A stretch of DNA of 64,000 nt, taken from positions 18,841 to 82,840 of the forward strand of contig CAIMMM010000166.1 of the NCBI GenBank assembly GCA_903842575.1, written 5' to 3'. This DNA comes from an uncultured Bacteroidota bacterium (lineage in GTDB: Bacteria; Bacteroidota; Bacteroidia; Flavobacteriales; Flavobacteriaceae). Numbering within the stretch: the stretch's first letter is position 1; each line of letters starts with the position of its first letter. Positions 37,838 through 45,899 of this stretch are shown here, one piece after another. A program made the translations under genes and the position numbers. The notes beneath the pieces were generated by a model that saw only the letters and a list, made by a program, of their open reading frames with translations, searched no databases and was not told where the DNA came from.

Positions 37838-38842
37838 TTAATTAAAAATTCCCACCAACATTTCTTTAAATAAATCATGACTTGGTAATGCATTGGCACC
37901 AACTCCTTTACTCTTCACATCAATAGAACGCATAGTCGTAACTATTTGGCTTACTTTTTTCATTGGGTAATTTTTCAGAGCAAGATCGTAATCTTTTAAA
38001 AAATAGGGATTCACACCCAAAACAGACGCCACATTCTTGGGGTTTTTATCTTTTAAACCGTGGTATTTTAAAAGTTTGACAAAAAAACCAAAAACCGTGC
38101 TTGTTGTAACTATTATTGGGTTTGCCTTTTCGTTTTCTGAAAAATATTGAACAATTTGGTAGGCTTTTAATTGGTTTTTAGAACCTAAAGCATTTAGTAA
38201 TTCGAAGTTATTAAAGTCTTTACTAAAACCAATATTCTCTTCTATATGTTTGGCAGCAATTGCACTTCCTTTGGGTAAAATAATCTGCAATTTTTCAAGT
38301 TCATTATTAATTTTACTCAGATCATTTCCTAGAAACTCTACCAACATTGCGTTGGCTTTAGGTTCTATAGTATATCCTTTTCCTTGTAAAACACGAGTTA
38401 TCCATTGCCCAACTTGATTCTCGTATAATTTTTTACTTTCAAAAACAACCCCGATTTTATCTATTAATTTCACTAATTTCTTGCGCTTGTCAAGTGTTTT
38501 GTATTTATAACAAATTACCAAAACAGTTGATAACATTGGATTTGAAACATATTTTTCTAAATCATCAATGGTCTTGGCTAAATCTTGCGCTTCTTTCACA
38601 ATCACCACTTGACGTTCGGCCATCATTGGATAACGCATAGCCGTTGAAGCGATATCTTCAATGGCTACATCTCGACCGTATAAAACGGTTTGATTAAATG
38701 CTTTTTCATCTTGAGTTAAAATAGTATCTTCAATATATTCCGATAATTTATCAATATAATAGGGTTCTTCCCCCATCAAAAAATAAATAGGCTTTATGTT
38801 TCCTGATTTTATATCGTTTATTATTTTTAGTATTTCGTCCAT
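37838..38842 (-). CDS. holA: DNA polymerase III subunit delta
   Basis: 334 residues, the usual length. It loads the beta clamp as part of the clamp-loader complex. Recognised by the N-terminal IKPIYFLMGEEPYYIDKL (degenerate Walker A-like region), the EDIASTAMRYPMMAERQVVIVKEAQDL segment and the helical C-terminal domain. Like all delta subunits it lacks a working ATP site. Divergent from the HsdR-N gene (50 bases between starts). Confidence 0.92.
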   Translation of the reverse strand: MDEILKIINDIKSGNIKPIYFLMGEEPYYIDKLSEYIEDTILTQDEKAFNQTVLYGRDVAIEDIASTAMRYPMMAERQVVIVKEAQDLAKTIDDLEKYVSNPMLSTVLVICYKYKTLDKRKKLVKLIDKIGVVFESKKLYENQVGQWITRVLQGKGYTIEPKANAMLVEFLGNDLSKINNELEKLQIILPKGSAIAAKHIEENIGFSKDFNNFELLNALGSKNQLKAYQIVQYFSENEKANPIIVTTSTVFGFFVKLLKYHGLKDKNPKNVASVLGVNPYFLKDYDLALKNYPMKKVSQIVTTMRSIDVKSKGVGANALPSHDLFKEMLVGIFN

Positions 38843-38892
38843 TATTATTTTGAAATTTACGAATTTTCAATTTTTCAATTTATATTTGCTTC

Positions 38893-39339
38893 ATGCAACA
38901 ACTCAATTTTCCAACTTATTCCTTTCGCTTCAAAAATAGTGAAAATAAAGTGGCAATCTTTGATGAAATCAGGAAAAAATTTATCATCCTCACACCCGAA
39001 GAATGGGTACGTCAGAATACCATTCAATTCCTATTGCAACATAAAAAATACCCGAAATCCTACCTCAACGTTGAGAAATTAATAAAAATAAATGACTTAA
39101 GTAAACGTTACGACATCATTGTTTTTCAACCTAATGGAGCAATATTTCTTTTAATTGAATGTAAAGCACCGGAAGTTCCTGTCACACAAAATACTTTTGA
39201 CCAAATTGCTCGATATAATCTTACTCTAAAGGCTGAATACCTTATGGTAACCAATGGACTTAATCATTACTTTTGTCAAATGGATTTTGAAAAAGAGAAA
39301 TATATTTTTCTAGATGAACTCCCTGAATTTAGTAAATAG
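38893..39339 (+). CDS. orphan HsdR N-terminal-type nuclease-fold protein
   Basis: 148 residues. It matches the N-terminal domain of type I restriction R subunits (family HSDR_N_2): RKKFIILTPEEWVRQN, KRYDIIVF...LLIECKAP with the PD-(D/E)xK pattern (Asp in YDII, Glu and Lys in IECK) and FDQIARYNLTLKAEYLMVTNG. The helicase part and hsdM/hsdS genes are absent, so it is not a restriction system. Such stand-alone proteins are regularly found near holA in Bacteroidota. A TATATTTG element ends 5 bases before the ATG, hinting at a leaderless or very short-leader message. Directly followed by the glycosyltransferase gene. Confidence 0.75.
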   Translation: MQQLNFPTYSFRFKNSENKVAIFDEIRKKFIILTPEEWVRQNTIQFLLQHKKYPKSYLNVEKLIKINDLSKRYDIIVFQPNGAIFLLIECKAPEVPVTQNTFDQIARYNLTLKAEYLMVTNGLNHYFCQMDFEKEKYIFLDELPEFSK

Positions 39340-40341
39340 ATGATGGATAAAAAAATTGCAGTTGTAATATTAAATTGGAATGGAGCAAAATTGTTAGAAC
39401 AATTTTTGCCTTCCGTTGTGGCATATTCAAATGATGCCTCTATATATCTTGTAGATAATGCCTCTACCGATAATTCCATTAATGTAATTCAATCCAAATT
39501 TCCAACGGTAAAAATTATTCAAAATACCAATAATTTTGGTTTTGCCAAAGGTTATAATGAAGCATTACAACAAGTTGAAGAAGAATATTATGCCTTAATA
39601 AATTCAGATATTGAAGTTACTCAAAATTGGCTTACTCCTATCCTATCCATCTTTGAAAAAGAACCCAACACTGGCATTATTCAACCCAAAATTTTAGATT
39701 ACAAGAACAAGGATTATTTTGAATATGCTGGAGCAGCTGGCGGTTTTATTGATAAATATGGTTATCCCTATTGTCGCGGACGACTTTTTGAAACCCTAGA
39801 AAAAGACAATAATCAATATAATGATGCATGTGACATATTTTGGGCTTCAGGTGCCTGTTTCTTCATTAGAAAAGAAATTTACAGAAAACTCGACGGCTTT
39901 GATGATGATTTTTTTGCCCATCAAGAAGAAGTTGATTTATGTTGGCGAGCGTTTAATTTGGGTTACAAAGCAAAATACACTTCGAAATCTACCGTGTTTC
40001 ATGTTGGTGGCGCTACCTTAAACGAAAGTAATCCAAAAAAGACTTTCTTGAACTTCAGAAACTCCTTATTGATGCTTGTAAAGAATTTACCCAAGAATAA
40101 ACTTTTCCAAATCCTATTCATAAGACTCCTGTTGGATGGTATTGCGGGAATTCATTTTATTTTTCAAGGGAAATTTAAACATTGCTTTGCCATTGTAAAA
40201 GCACATTTTTATTTTTACCATTTGATTTCTAGAAACTTAAAGAAAAGAAGCGATTTCCAATCTAATAAATACTATAAAGCAGATAGTATTGTGCTTCAAT
40301 ATTATGTTAAGAACGGCAAGGTATTTGAAAACGGAAATTAA
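39340..40341 (+). CDS. family 2 glycosyltransferase
   Basis: 333 residues. GT-A fold with VVILNWNGAKLLEQFLPSV, the UDP/dTDP-sugar binding YLVDNASTDNS, the DxD-like NSDIEV and the later GFDDDFFAHQEEVDLCWRA segment typical of rhamnosyltransferase-like GT2 enzymes of cell-surface polysaccharides. The C-terminal 90 residues are basic and partly hydrophobic (membrane-associated). The start ATG abuts the previous stop codon (TAGATG), so the two genes are translationally linked. Sugar donor and acceptor unknown. Confidence 0.85.
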   Translation: MMDKKIAVVILNWNGAKLLEQFLPSVVAYSNDASIYLVDNASTDNSINVIQSKFPTVKIIQNTNNFGFAKGYNEALQQVEEEYYALINSDIEVTQNWLTPILSIFEKEPNTGIIQPKILDYKNKDYFEYAGAAGGFIDKYGYPYCRGRLFETLEKDNNQYNDACDIFWASGACFFIRKEIYRKLDGFDDDFFAHQEEVDLCWRAFNLGYKAKYTSKSTVFHVGGATLNESNPKKTFLNFRNSLLMLVKNLPKNKLFQILFIRLLLDGIAGIHFIFQGKFKHCFAIVKAHFYFYHLISRNLKKRSDFQSNKYYKADSIVLQYYVKNGKVFENGN

Positions 40342-40387
40342 CAATAGTTTATGTACATATAAGACTATTAGTAACTAAAATAATTTG

Positions 40388-40395
40388 TAATTTTG
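40388..40395 (+). promoter_or_regulatory. -7 element upstream of the OmpA lipoprotein gene
   Basis: TAATTTTG matches TAnnTTTG, 23 bases before the ATG at 40418. No matching TTG lies at the expected -33 distance, so it is tentative. Confidence 0.35.
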
Positions 40396-40417
40396 TCAAA
40401 AATTTAATCATTTATCC

Positions 40418-41254
40418 ATGAAAAAAGTATTTTTAACCCTTGCAATCGTTACCTTAACATTAACATCTTGTGGTACTAAGAAAAAAATTGCTGCATTAGA
40501 AGCACAAAATAAAGAATGTCAGGACTTATTAAACTCAACAACCGTTAAGTTAAATTTATGTTTATCCGAAAAAGACGCACTATTAAAGCAAACTGACTAT
40601 TTAAAACAAAATAATTCAGATTTAATAAACAGCTCTAAGGAAATGACTATTTTATCTACTAAAGGAGCTCAAAACATTGAGAAAGCATTAGAAACCATCA
40701 AAGAAAAAGATTTGAAAATTACAAGAATGCAAGACGCGTTGACTAAAAAAGATAGCGTTACTTTAGCATTAGTAACTTCATTAAAAAGTTCGGTTGGAAT
40801 TTCGGATCCAGATATTGAAATCAATGTGGAAAAAGGGGTTGTATTTATTTCAATTGCCGACAAATTATTATTTAAAAGTGGTAGTTATGTGGTGAGCGAA
40901 AGAGCGAAAGAAGTTTTAGGAAAAGTTGCGAAAGTAATCAATAGCCGACCAACATTTGAATGTATGGTGGAAGGTCACACAGACAATGTTCCGTTCACTG
41001 GAAATGCTGTTTTATTAGACAACTGGGATTTGAGCGTGAAACGTTCTACCGCAATTGTTAGAGTTTTAACAAAAGATTTAGGGGTAAAACCATCCCAATT
41101 AATTGCAGCTGGACGAAGCGAATTTATCCCGTTAGTGGATAATAATTCTGCAGATAACAGAGCAAAAAATAGAAGAACACGCATTGTGGTTTTACCAAAA
41201 ATTGACGAGTTCTATGAAATGATTGAGAAAGAAATGAAAGGTCAGAAGAAATAG
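40418..41254 (+). CDS. OmpA-family peptidoglycan-binding lipoprotein
   Basis: 278 residues. Lipoprotein signal with lipobox LTSC (lipidated C18), a coiled-coil stalk (about 22-115), then an OmpA-like domain (about 140-265) with VVFISIADKLLFKSGS, VEGHTDNVPF and NRRTRIVVLP, the residues that grip meso-diaminopimelate in peptidoglycan. It probably tethers the outer membrane to the cell wall. No beta-barrel is present. Closed by a bidirectional terminator. Confidence 0.9.
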   Translation: MKKVFLTLAIVTLTLTSCGTKKKIAALEAQNKECQDLLNSTTVKLNLCLSEKDALLKQTDYLKQNNSDLINSSKEMTILSTKGAQNIEKALETIKEKDLKITRMQDALTKKDSVTLALVTSLKSSVGISDPDIEINVEKGVVFISIADKLLFKSGSYVVSERAKEVLGKVAKVINSRPTFECMVEGHTDNVPFTGNAVLLDNWDLSVKRSTAIVRVLTKDLGVKPSQLIAAGRSEFIPLVDNNSADNRAKNRRTRIVVLPKIDEFYEMIEKEMKGQKK

Positions 41255-41280
41255 TGTTCTGTAATTATTGATTATAAAAT

Positions 41281-41312
41281 AAAAAACGTTCCAAGAAATC
41301 GGGACGTTTTTT
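41281..41312. terminator. bidirectional intrinsic terminator
   Basis: 12-base arms 41281-41292 and 41301-41312 (core AACGTTCC / GGGACGTT with one G-T pair), 8-base loop, A-run and T-run flanks. Shared by the OmpA gene and convergent tsaC. Confidence 0.88.
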
Positions 41313-41333
41313 TTATGCATTACTATCTATTTT

Positions 41334-41954
41334 CTAAAATATATCTATATCCCCTTTTCCTTCACGAACAATAACAGGCTCATATCCTGATAAGTCAATA
41401 ATAGTGGAACCCACATTATCGCCATAACCACCATCAATAACCAAATCGACTAGGTTTTGCCATTTCTCGAAAATCAATTCCGGATCGGTGGAATATTCCA
41501 ATACGGCATCTTCATCATGTATGGATGTAGAAACAATTGGGTTTCCCAGCATTCTTACAATCTCTAAAGCAATATTGTTATCGGGTACACGAATACCAAC
41601 GGTTTTCTTTTTTCGAAACTCGCGTGGCAAATCATTATTACCAGGCAAGATGAACGTATAAGGTCCAGGCAGAGCGCGTTTTAATATTTTGAAGGTTGCA
41701 GTGTCAATTTGCTTTACGTAATCGGAAATGTTGCTCAAATCGCTACACACAAAAGAGAAATTGGCTTTCTCTAGCTTGATGCCTTTTATCTTGGCAATGC
41801 GTTCCAAAGCCTTGGTATTGGTAATATCACAACCCAAACCATAAACTGTATCGGTTGGATAAATAACCAAACCGCCATTACGCAAAACATCCACTACCTT
41901 TTTGATAGCCGCTTCGTTGGGTTTGTCTTCGTAAATTTTTATGAATTCTGACAT
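41334..41954 (-). CDS. tsaC: threonylcarbamoyl-AMP synthase (Sua5/YciO/YrdC family)
   Basis: 206 residues: a single YrdC domain, without the extra Sua5 domain. It makes threonylcarbamoyl-AMP for the t6A modification of tRNAs. Visible: GLVIYPTDTVYGLGCD, RIAKIKGIKLEKANFSFVC, PGPYTFILPG, VGIRVPDN and VSTSIHDED. YciO, a paralogue of unclear function, is an alternative that cannot be excluded from motifs alone. Confidence 0.85.
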   Translation of the reverse strand: MSEFIKIYEDKPNEAAIKKVVDVLRNGGLVIYPTDTVYGLGCDITNTKALERIAKIKGIKLEKANFSFVCSDLSNISDYVKQIDTATFKILKRALPGPYTFILPGNNDLPREFRKKKTVGIRVPDNNIALEIVRMLGNPIVSTSIHDEDAVLEYSTDPELIFEKWQNLVDLVIDGGYGDNVGSTIIDLSGYEPVIVREGKGDIDIF

Positions 41955-42060
41955 TTTTTAGAATATAGATGAAAGAGTAAAGATGAAAGACTCTATTATT
42001 ATAATTTGATATTTATATCTCAAAGCAAAGTCTTTTTTCTTTGCTCTTTATTCTTTGTTC

Positions 42061-44388
42061 TTAGCCAATGATATCCAACTTCGCAAATCGCAATAACAAT
42101 TTCTTTATACCTCCTACTTCAAATCGTATCTCGGCCTTTTTATCGGCACCAATTCCTTCGAGGTTTAGCACTTCTCCTTTTCCAAAACGTTCGTGCATCA
42201 CCACATTGCCAACCGTGAGTTTACTGTCAAATAAATTGGCATTGGATGGTGCATTCCCAACAGGTTTTAATTTACGGATATTTACCGAAGAAACAGGTTC
42301 ATCTGAAAAACCTTTTGGAGGTATTCCGGCAATAGGTTTTGCCAAACGCAGTTTCGACTTATCAATATCTCCAAAAATATCCAAATCCATCATGGGTTTA
42401 TACCGATAGTTTCCATTATCTGTTCCATTAATATATTCCAAATATTCGGGGTTAATTTCTTCAATAAATCGGGATGGATCACTATCTGTTAATTTTCCCC
42501 AACGATACCGCGATTGGGCATAGGATAAATAAGCCTGGTGTTCGGCACGTGTTAAAGCTACATAAAACAAGCGGCGTTCTTCTTCCAATTCACTTCGCGT
42601 ATTCAAACTCATGGCGCTTGGAAACAAATCTTCCTCCAAACCAACAATAAATACATACGGAAATTCCAAACCTTTCGCCAAATGGATTGTCATCAAAGCT
42701 ACTCTGTCTTCGTCGCTGGTGTCTTTATCCAAATCGGTAGCCAAGGCCACATCTTCCATAAATTCCGCCAACGAACCACGAGCGCCATCAATTTCCTTTT
42801 GTCCTTCGGTGAAATCTTTGATACCGTTTAATAATTCTTCTATGTTTTCTATTCGGGCAATGCCTTCGGGTGTTCCGTCTTTTTTGAGTTCCTGTACCAA
42901 CCCTGTTTTTTTGGTCACATGATCGGTCAAATAAAAAGCATCCTGGTTTTCATTAATGACTTGAAAACTTCGAATCATCGTCACAAAATCTTCCAGTTTT
43001 TGTTTGGTCCCCGAATTTAATTTCAAATCAATCTTATCGATGTTTTGCATCACTTCAAAAACCGAACGTTTGTAATGATTGGCAGCAACCGTTAATTTTT
43101 CCACAGTAGTATCCCCAATGCCTCGTGCCGGATAATTGATTACACGAATTAAGGCTTCTTCATCTTTTGGATTAATCACCAATCGCAAATAGCACAACAC
43201 ATCTTTAATCTCTTTGCGCTGATAAAATGACAAACCACCATAAATTCGATACGGAATATCGCGCTTGCGCAACGCATCTTCCATCGCACGGGATTGCGCA
43301 TTGGTGCGATATAAAATAGCAAACTGTCCGTTCAGCATTTGATGCTGCATTTTTTGTTCCCAAATGGTGCTTGCCACAAATCGCCCTTCTTCACTATCAG
43401 TAATGCTGCGGTTGACTTTTATCTTGGAACCAAAATCATTGGCGGTCCAAACCACTTTGTCGAGTTTGGTTTTGTTCTTATCAATAATCGAATTGGCAGC
43501 TTCTACAATATTCTTGGTGGAGCGATAATTCTGTTCCAATCGGTAGGTTTGCACATTTTCATAATCCTTTTGGAAGTTCAGAATATTGTTGATATTGGCA
43601 CCACGAAAAGCATAAATACTTTGCGCATCATCGCCCACCACACAAATATTTTGAAACTTATCGGATAAAGCTCTTACTATCAAATACTGCGAATGATTGG
43701 TATCTTGGTACTCATCTACGAGTATGTATCTAAAACGATTTTGGTATTTTGCCAACACATCGGGAAAACGGTTTAAGAGTTCGTTGGTTTTCAACAGCAA
43801 ATCGTCAAAATCCATCGCGCCCGCTTTAAAACAACGGTCTACATAATTTTGATAAATCTCTCCCAAACGCGGCTTCTTACTCATGGCATCTGCTTCCTGC
43901 AGTTCGGGATTGTTGAAATAAGCTTTTACGGTAATCAAACTATTTTTATAAGACGAAATCCGACTTAAAACCTGTTTGGGTTTGTAGATATCTCTATCCA
44001 ACTGCATTTCTTTGATAATCGCCGAAATCAATCGAACACTATCCTGCGTATCATAAATGGTAAAATTGGATGGATAACCAAGTTTATCGGCTTCACTTCT
44101 TAGAATTCTGGCGAAGACCGAGTGAAACGTTCCCATCCAAAGATTTTTGGCTTCCGCCGAACCCACAATATCCGAGATACGCTTTTTCATTTCACGTGCC
44201 GCTTTGTTGGTAAAGGTCAGTGCCAAAATGCTAAAAGCATCCACGCCCAAACTCATCAGATACGCAATACGAATAGTTAAAACACGCGTCTTTCCAGAAC
44301 CCGCACCCGCAATGATAATCATAGGTCCGTCTTTCTGTAAAACAGGTTCTTGTTGCGCTGCGTTAAGTTGGCTAATGTGTTTTTGCAT
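42061..44388 (-). CDS. UvrD/PcrA-type superfamily 1 DNA helicase
   Basis: 775 residues from the ATG at 44388; a TTG two codons earlier is rejected. A 3'-5' helicase for repair and replication restart. Motif I AGAGSGKTRVL, Ia LTFTNKAAREM, II LVDEYQDTN, III GDDAQSIYAFRGA, IV LEQNYRST, V LMTIHLAKGLEFPYVFI and VI ALTRAEHQAYLSY are present. The C-terminus has the Tudor-like domain that contacts RNA polymerase in PcrA/UvrD (VGNVVMHERFGKGEVLNLEG). I cannot separate UvrD from PcrA. Confidence 0.93.
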   Translation of the reverse strand: MQKHISQLNAAQQEPVLQKDGPMIIIAGAGSGKTRVLTIRIAYLMSLGVDAFSILALTFTNKAAREMKKRISDIVGSAEAKNLWMGTFHSVFARILRSEADKLGYPSNFTIYDTQDSVRLISAIIKEMQLDRDIYKPKQVLSRISSYKNSLITVKAYFNNPELQEADAMSKKPRLGEIYQNYVDRCFKAGAMDFDDLLLKTNELLNRFPDVLAKYQNRFRYILVDEYQDTNHSQYLIVRALSDKFQNICVVGDDAQSIYAFRGANINNILNFQKDYENVQTYRLEQNYRSTKNIVEAANSIIDKNKTKLDKVVWTANDFGSKIKVNRSITDSEEGRFVASTIWEQKMQHQMLNGQFAILYRTNAQSRAMEDALRKRDIPYRIYGGLSFYQRKEIKDVLCYLRLVINPKDEEALIRVINYPARGIGDTTVEKLTVAANHYKRSVFEVMQNIDKIDLKLNSGTKQKLEDFVTMIRSFQVINENQDAFYLTDHVTKKTGLVQELKKDGTPEGIARIENIEELLNGIKDFTEGQKEIDGARGSLAEFMEDVALATDLDKDTSDEDRVALMTIHLAKGLEFPYVFIVGLEEDLFPSAMSLNTRSELEEERRLFYVALTRAEHQAYLSYAQSRYRWGKLTDSDPSRFIEEINPEYLEYINGTDNGNYRYKPMMDLDIFGDIDKSKLRLAKPIAGIPPKGFSDEPVSSVNIRKLKPVGNAPSNANLFDSKLTVGNVVMHERFGKGEVLNLEGIGADKKAEIRFEVGGIKKLLLRFAKLDIIG

Positions 44389-44407
44389 TATCAATTTTAT
44401 AAGACCC

Positions 44408-44438
44408 CAAATTTAATGTTAGTTGACATCAATTACAA
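44408..44438 (-). promoter_or_regulatory. Bacteroidota-type promoter of the UvrD/PcrA gene
   Basis: Minus strand TTG (44438-44436), 20 bases, TAAATTTG (44415-44408), exact at the -7 element, about 20 bases before the ATG at 44388. Confidence 0.55.
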
Positions 44439-44492
44439 GTTACATTTTAGCAATATTCTATTATATTTGTCAACAATTTTAAAACACAAAAA

Positions 44493-45014
44493 ATGAATAA
44501 CGATAAAATCCTCGAATTGTTATTTTACACCTTGCCAGCTTTGATTACGGGCGGTGTGGCTTATTATTTATTCAACGCTTATTTTACCGACCAACAAAAC
44601 ACCCGACGCTGGTTGGTTCAAAAAGAAAACCAAAAACTGGGTTTGCCCTTGCGTTTACAGGCTTATGAAAGATTAGCTTTGTTTTTGGAACGCATTAATC
44701 CCAACAAATTATTGCTTCGTATTGCGCCATTGAGTGACGATAAATATGCCTATGAGAGTTTACTGATTCATCATATTGACCAGGAATTCGAACACAATTT
44801 GGCACAGCAAATTTATATTTCTGATGCATGTTGGACGATTATCCTCACCGCCAAAAACACCATCATTCAAAACATTAGAAAAACCACGATGAATGAAAGT
44901 GTCGCCGATGCACACAAACTAAGAGAAACCATTCTCAACGATTTGTATGATAGCGAATCCGCAACTACAGTAGCTTTGAGTTATTTGAAAAATGAAGTAA
45001 CTAGTTTTTTATAA
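44493..45014 (+). CDS. single-pass membrane protein of unknown function (flavobacterial)
   Basis: 173 residues. One membrane helix near the N-terminus (about 8-28, LLFYTLPALITGGVAYYLF), then a cytoplasmic, mainly helical domain with RLQAYERLALFLERINP. No catalytic residues stand out and I do not recognise a named family with certainty. A TATATTTG element at 44462-44469 may be its -7 promoter element. Its 3' end overlaps the convergent patatin gene by 6 bases. Confidence 0.7.
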   Translation: MNNDKILELLFYTLPALITGGVAYYLFNAYFTDQQNTRRWLVQKENQKLGLPLRLQAYERLALFLERINPNKLLLRIAPLSDDKYAYESLLIHHIDQEFEHNLAQQIYISDACWTIILTAKNTIIQNIRKTTMNESVADAHKLRETILNDLYDSESATTVALSYLKNEVTSFL

Positions 45015-45899
45015 AACAGCATCACTCTTGTTTTTGGCATATTCATATCCTTGACGCCACCATTGCTTCATTTTTTCTTTATTGAATATCAAGGCATTGG
45101 TTGTTAATTCGCTTGGCGTATAATACATATTTAATTTGATGTTTTTACCCTTTGCTGCTAACGTACCTATAGCAATATCGTGCTTTTCAACTTGGTTTAA
45201 AAGCGTTTGAAACAAATCAACCATCAATGAAAAAGGATTTCTTCCGATAATTCTCGGTGTAAGTTGATTTTCTGTTTCCAAAATCACGACATCAATTTCT
45301 GTCGCCCCCCGATTGATGGCTTCTCTAATAGGCACCAAACTCGAAAAACCACCATCGCCATAGTCACAGCGGTTTTTGGTGACCAAACTCATAAACGGAA
45401 TATAATTGCAGGAAATCCAAATCCAATCGCAAAACGCATTGTATTCAAAATCATTTATCGACTTGTATTCCACTTCATTTTTGGAGATATTGGTGACCGT
45501 AACCACAATCTCGGTCTTGGAAGCTTTAAGCTGATTGAACTCCGAGAGTGTGAAGTTCTTTTTGATATATTTTCGCAATTGCTGGCTTTCGCCAAAAGTT
45601 CTTCTGCCTTTCAAAAATTGCCAAACTACATTGAAATGATTGATGGAAACCTCATCAATCCCATTTTTGTTTTTTACAAAAAAAGGATTGACATCAAAAA
45701 TTTTGGACATATCGACATTGGTGTAAATATCAAATATTTTGGAAACATTCCCCAAAGCCAGATGGGGAATTAACAAACTCCCTGTGGAAGTTCCTATAAG
45801 CAAATCATACTTATGCAAACGATCTTGCAATAAATACTGCGCCACACCGCCCGCAAAAGCGCCTTTACTTCCTCCTCCTGATATTACTAATGCTCTCAT
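45009..45899 (-). CDS. patatin-like phospholipase
   Basis: 296 residues. Oxyanion-hole glycines SGGGSKGAFAGG (7-18), nucleophile S38 in GTSTG, and the catalytic Asp in YGDGG (D182): a complete Ser-Asp dyad. No signal peptide, so probably a cytoplasmic acyl hydrolase acting on phospholipids. The start overlaps the stop of the M1 peptidase gene by 4 bases (ATGA), so the two are translationally coupled. Confidence 0.88.
   Translation of the reverse strand: MRALVISGGGSKGAFAGGVAQYLLQDRLHKYDLLIGTSTGSLLIPHLALGNVSKIFDIYTNVDMSKIFDVNPFFVKNKNGIDEVSINHFNVVWQFLKGRRTFGESQQLRKYIKKNFTLSEFNQLKASKTEIVVTVTNISKNEVEYKSINDFEYNAFCDWIWISCNYIPFMSLVTKNRCDYGDGGFSSLVPIREAINRGATEIDVVILETENQLTPRIIGRNPFSLMVDLFQTLLNQVEKHDIAIGTLAAKGKNIKLNMYYTPSELTTNALIFNKEKMKQWWRQGYEYAKNKSDAVL

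Noticed and set aside
38893..39339. Type I restriction-modification system
   Set aside because: Only the small HsdR-N-like domain is present; no helicase, hsdM or hsdS genes lie nearby.
41955..42060. Terminator after the UvrD/PcrA gene
   Set aside because: The only hairpin (GCAAAG/CTTTGC near 42025-42044) is six base pairs with a weak T-run.
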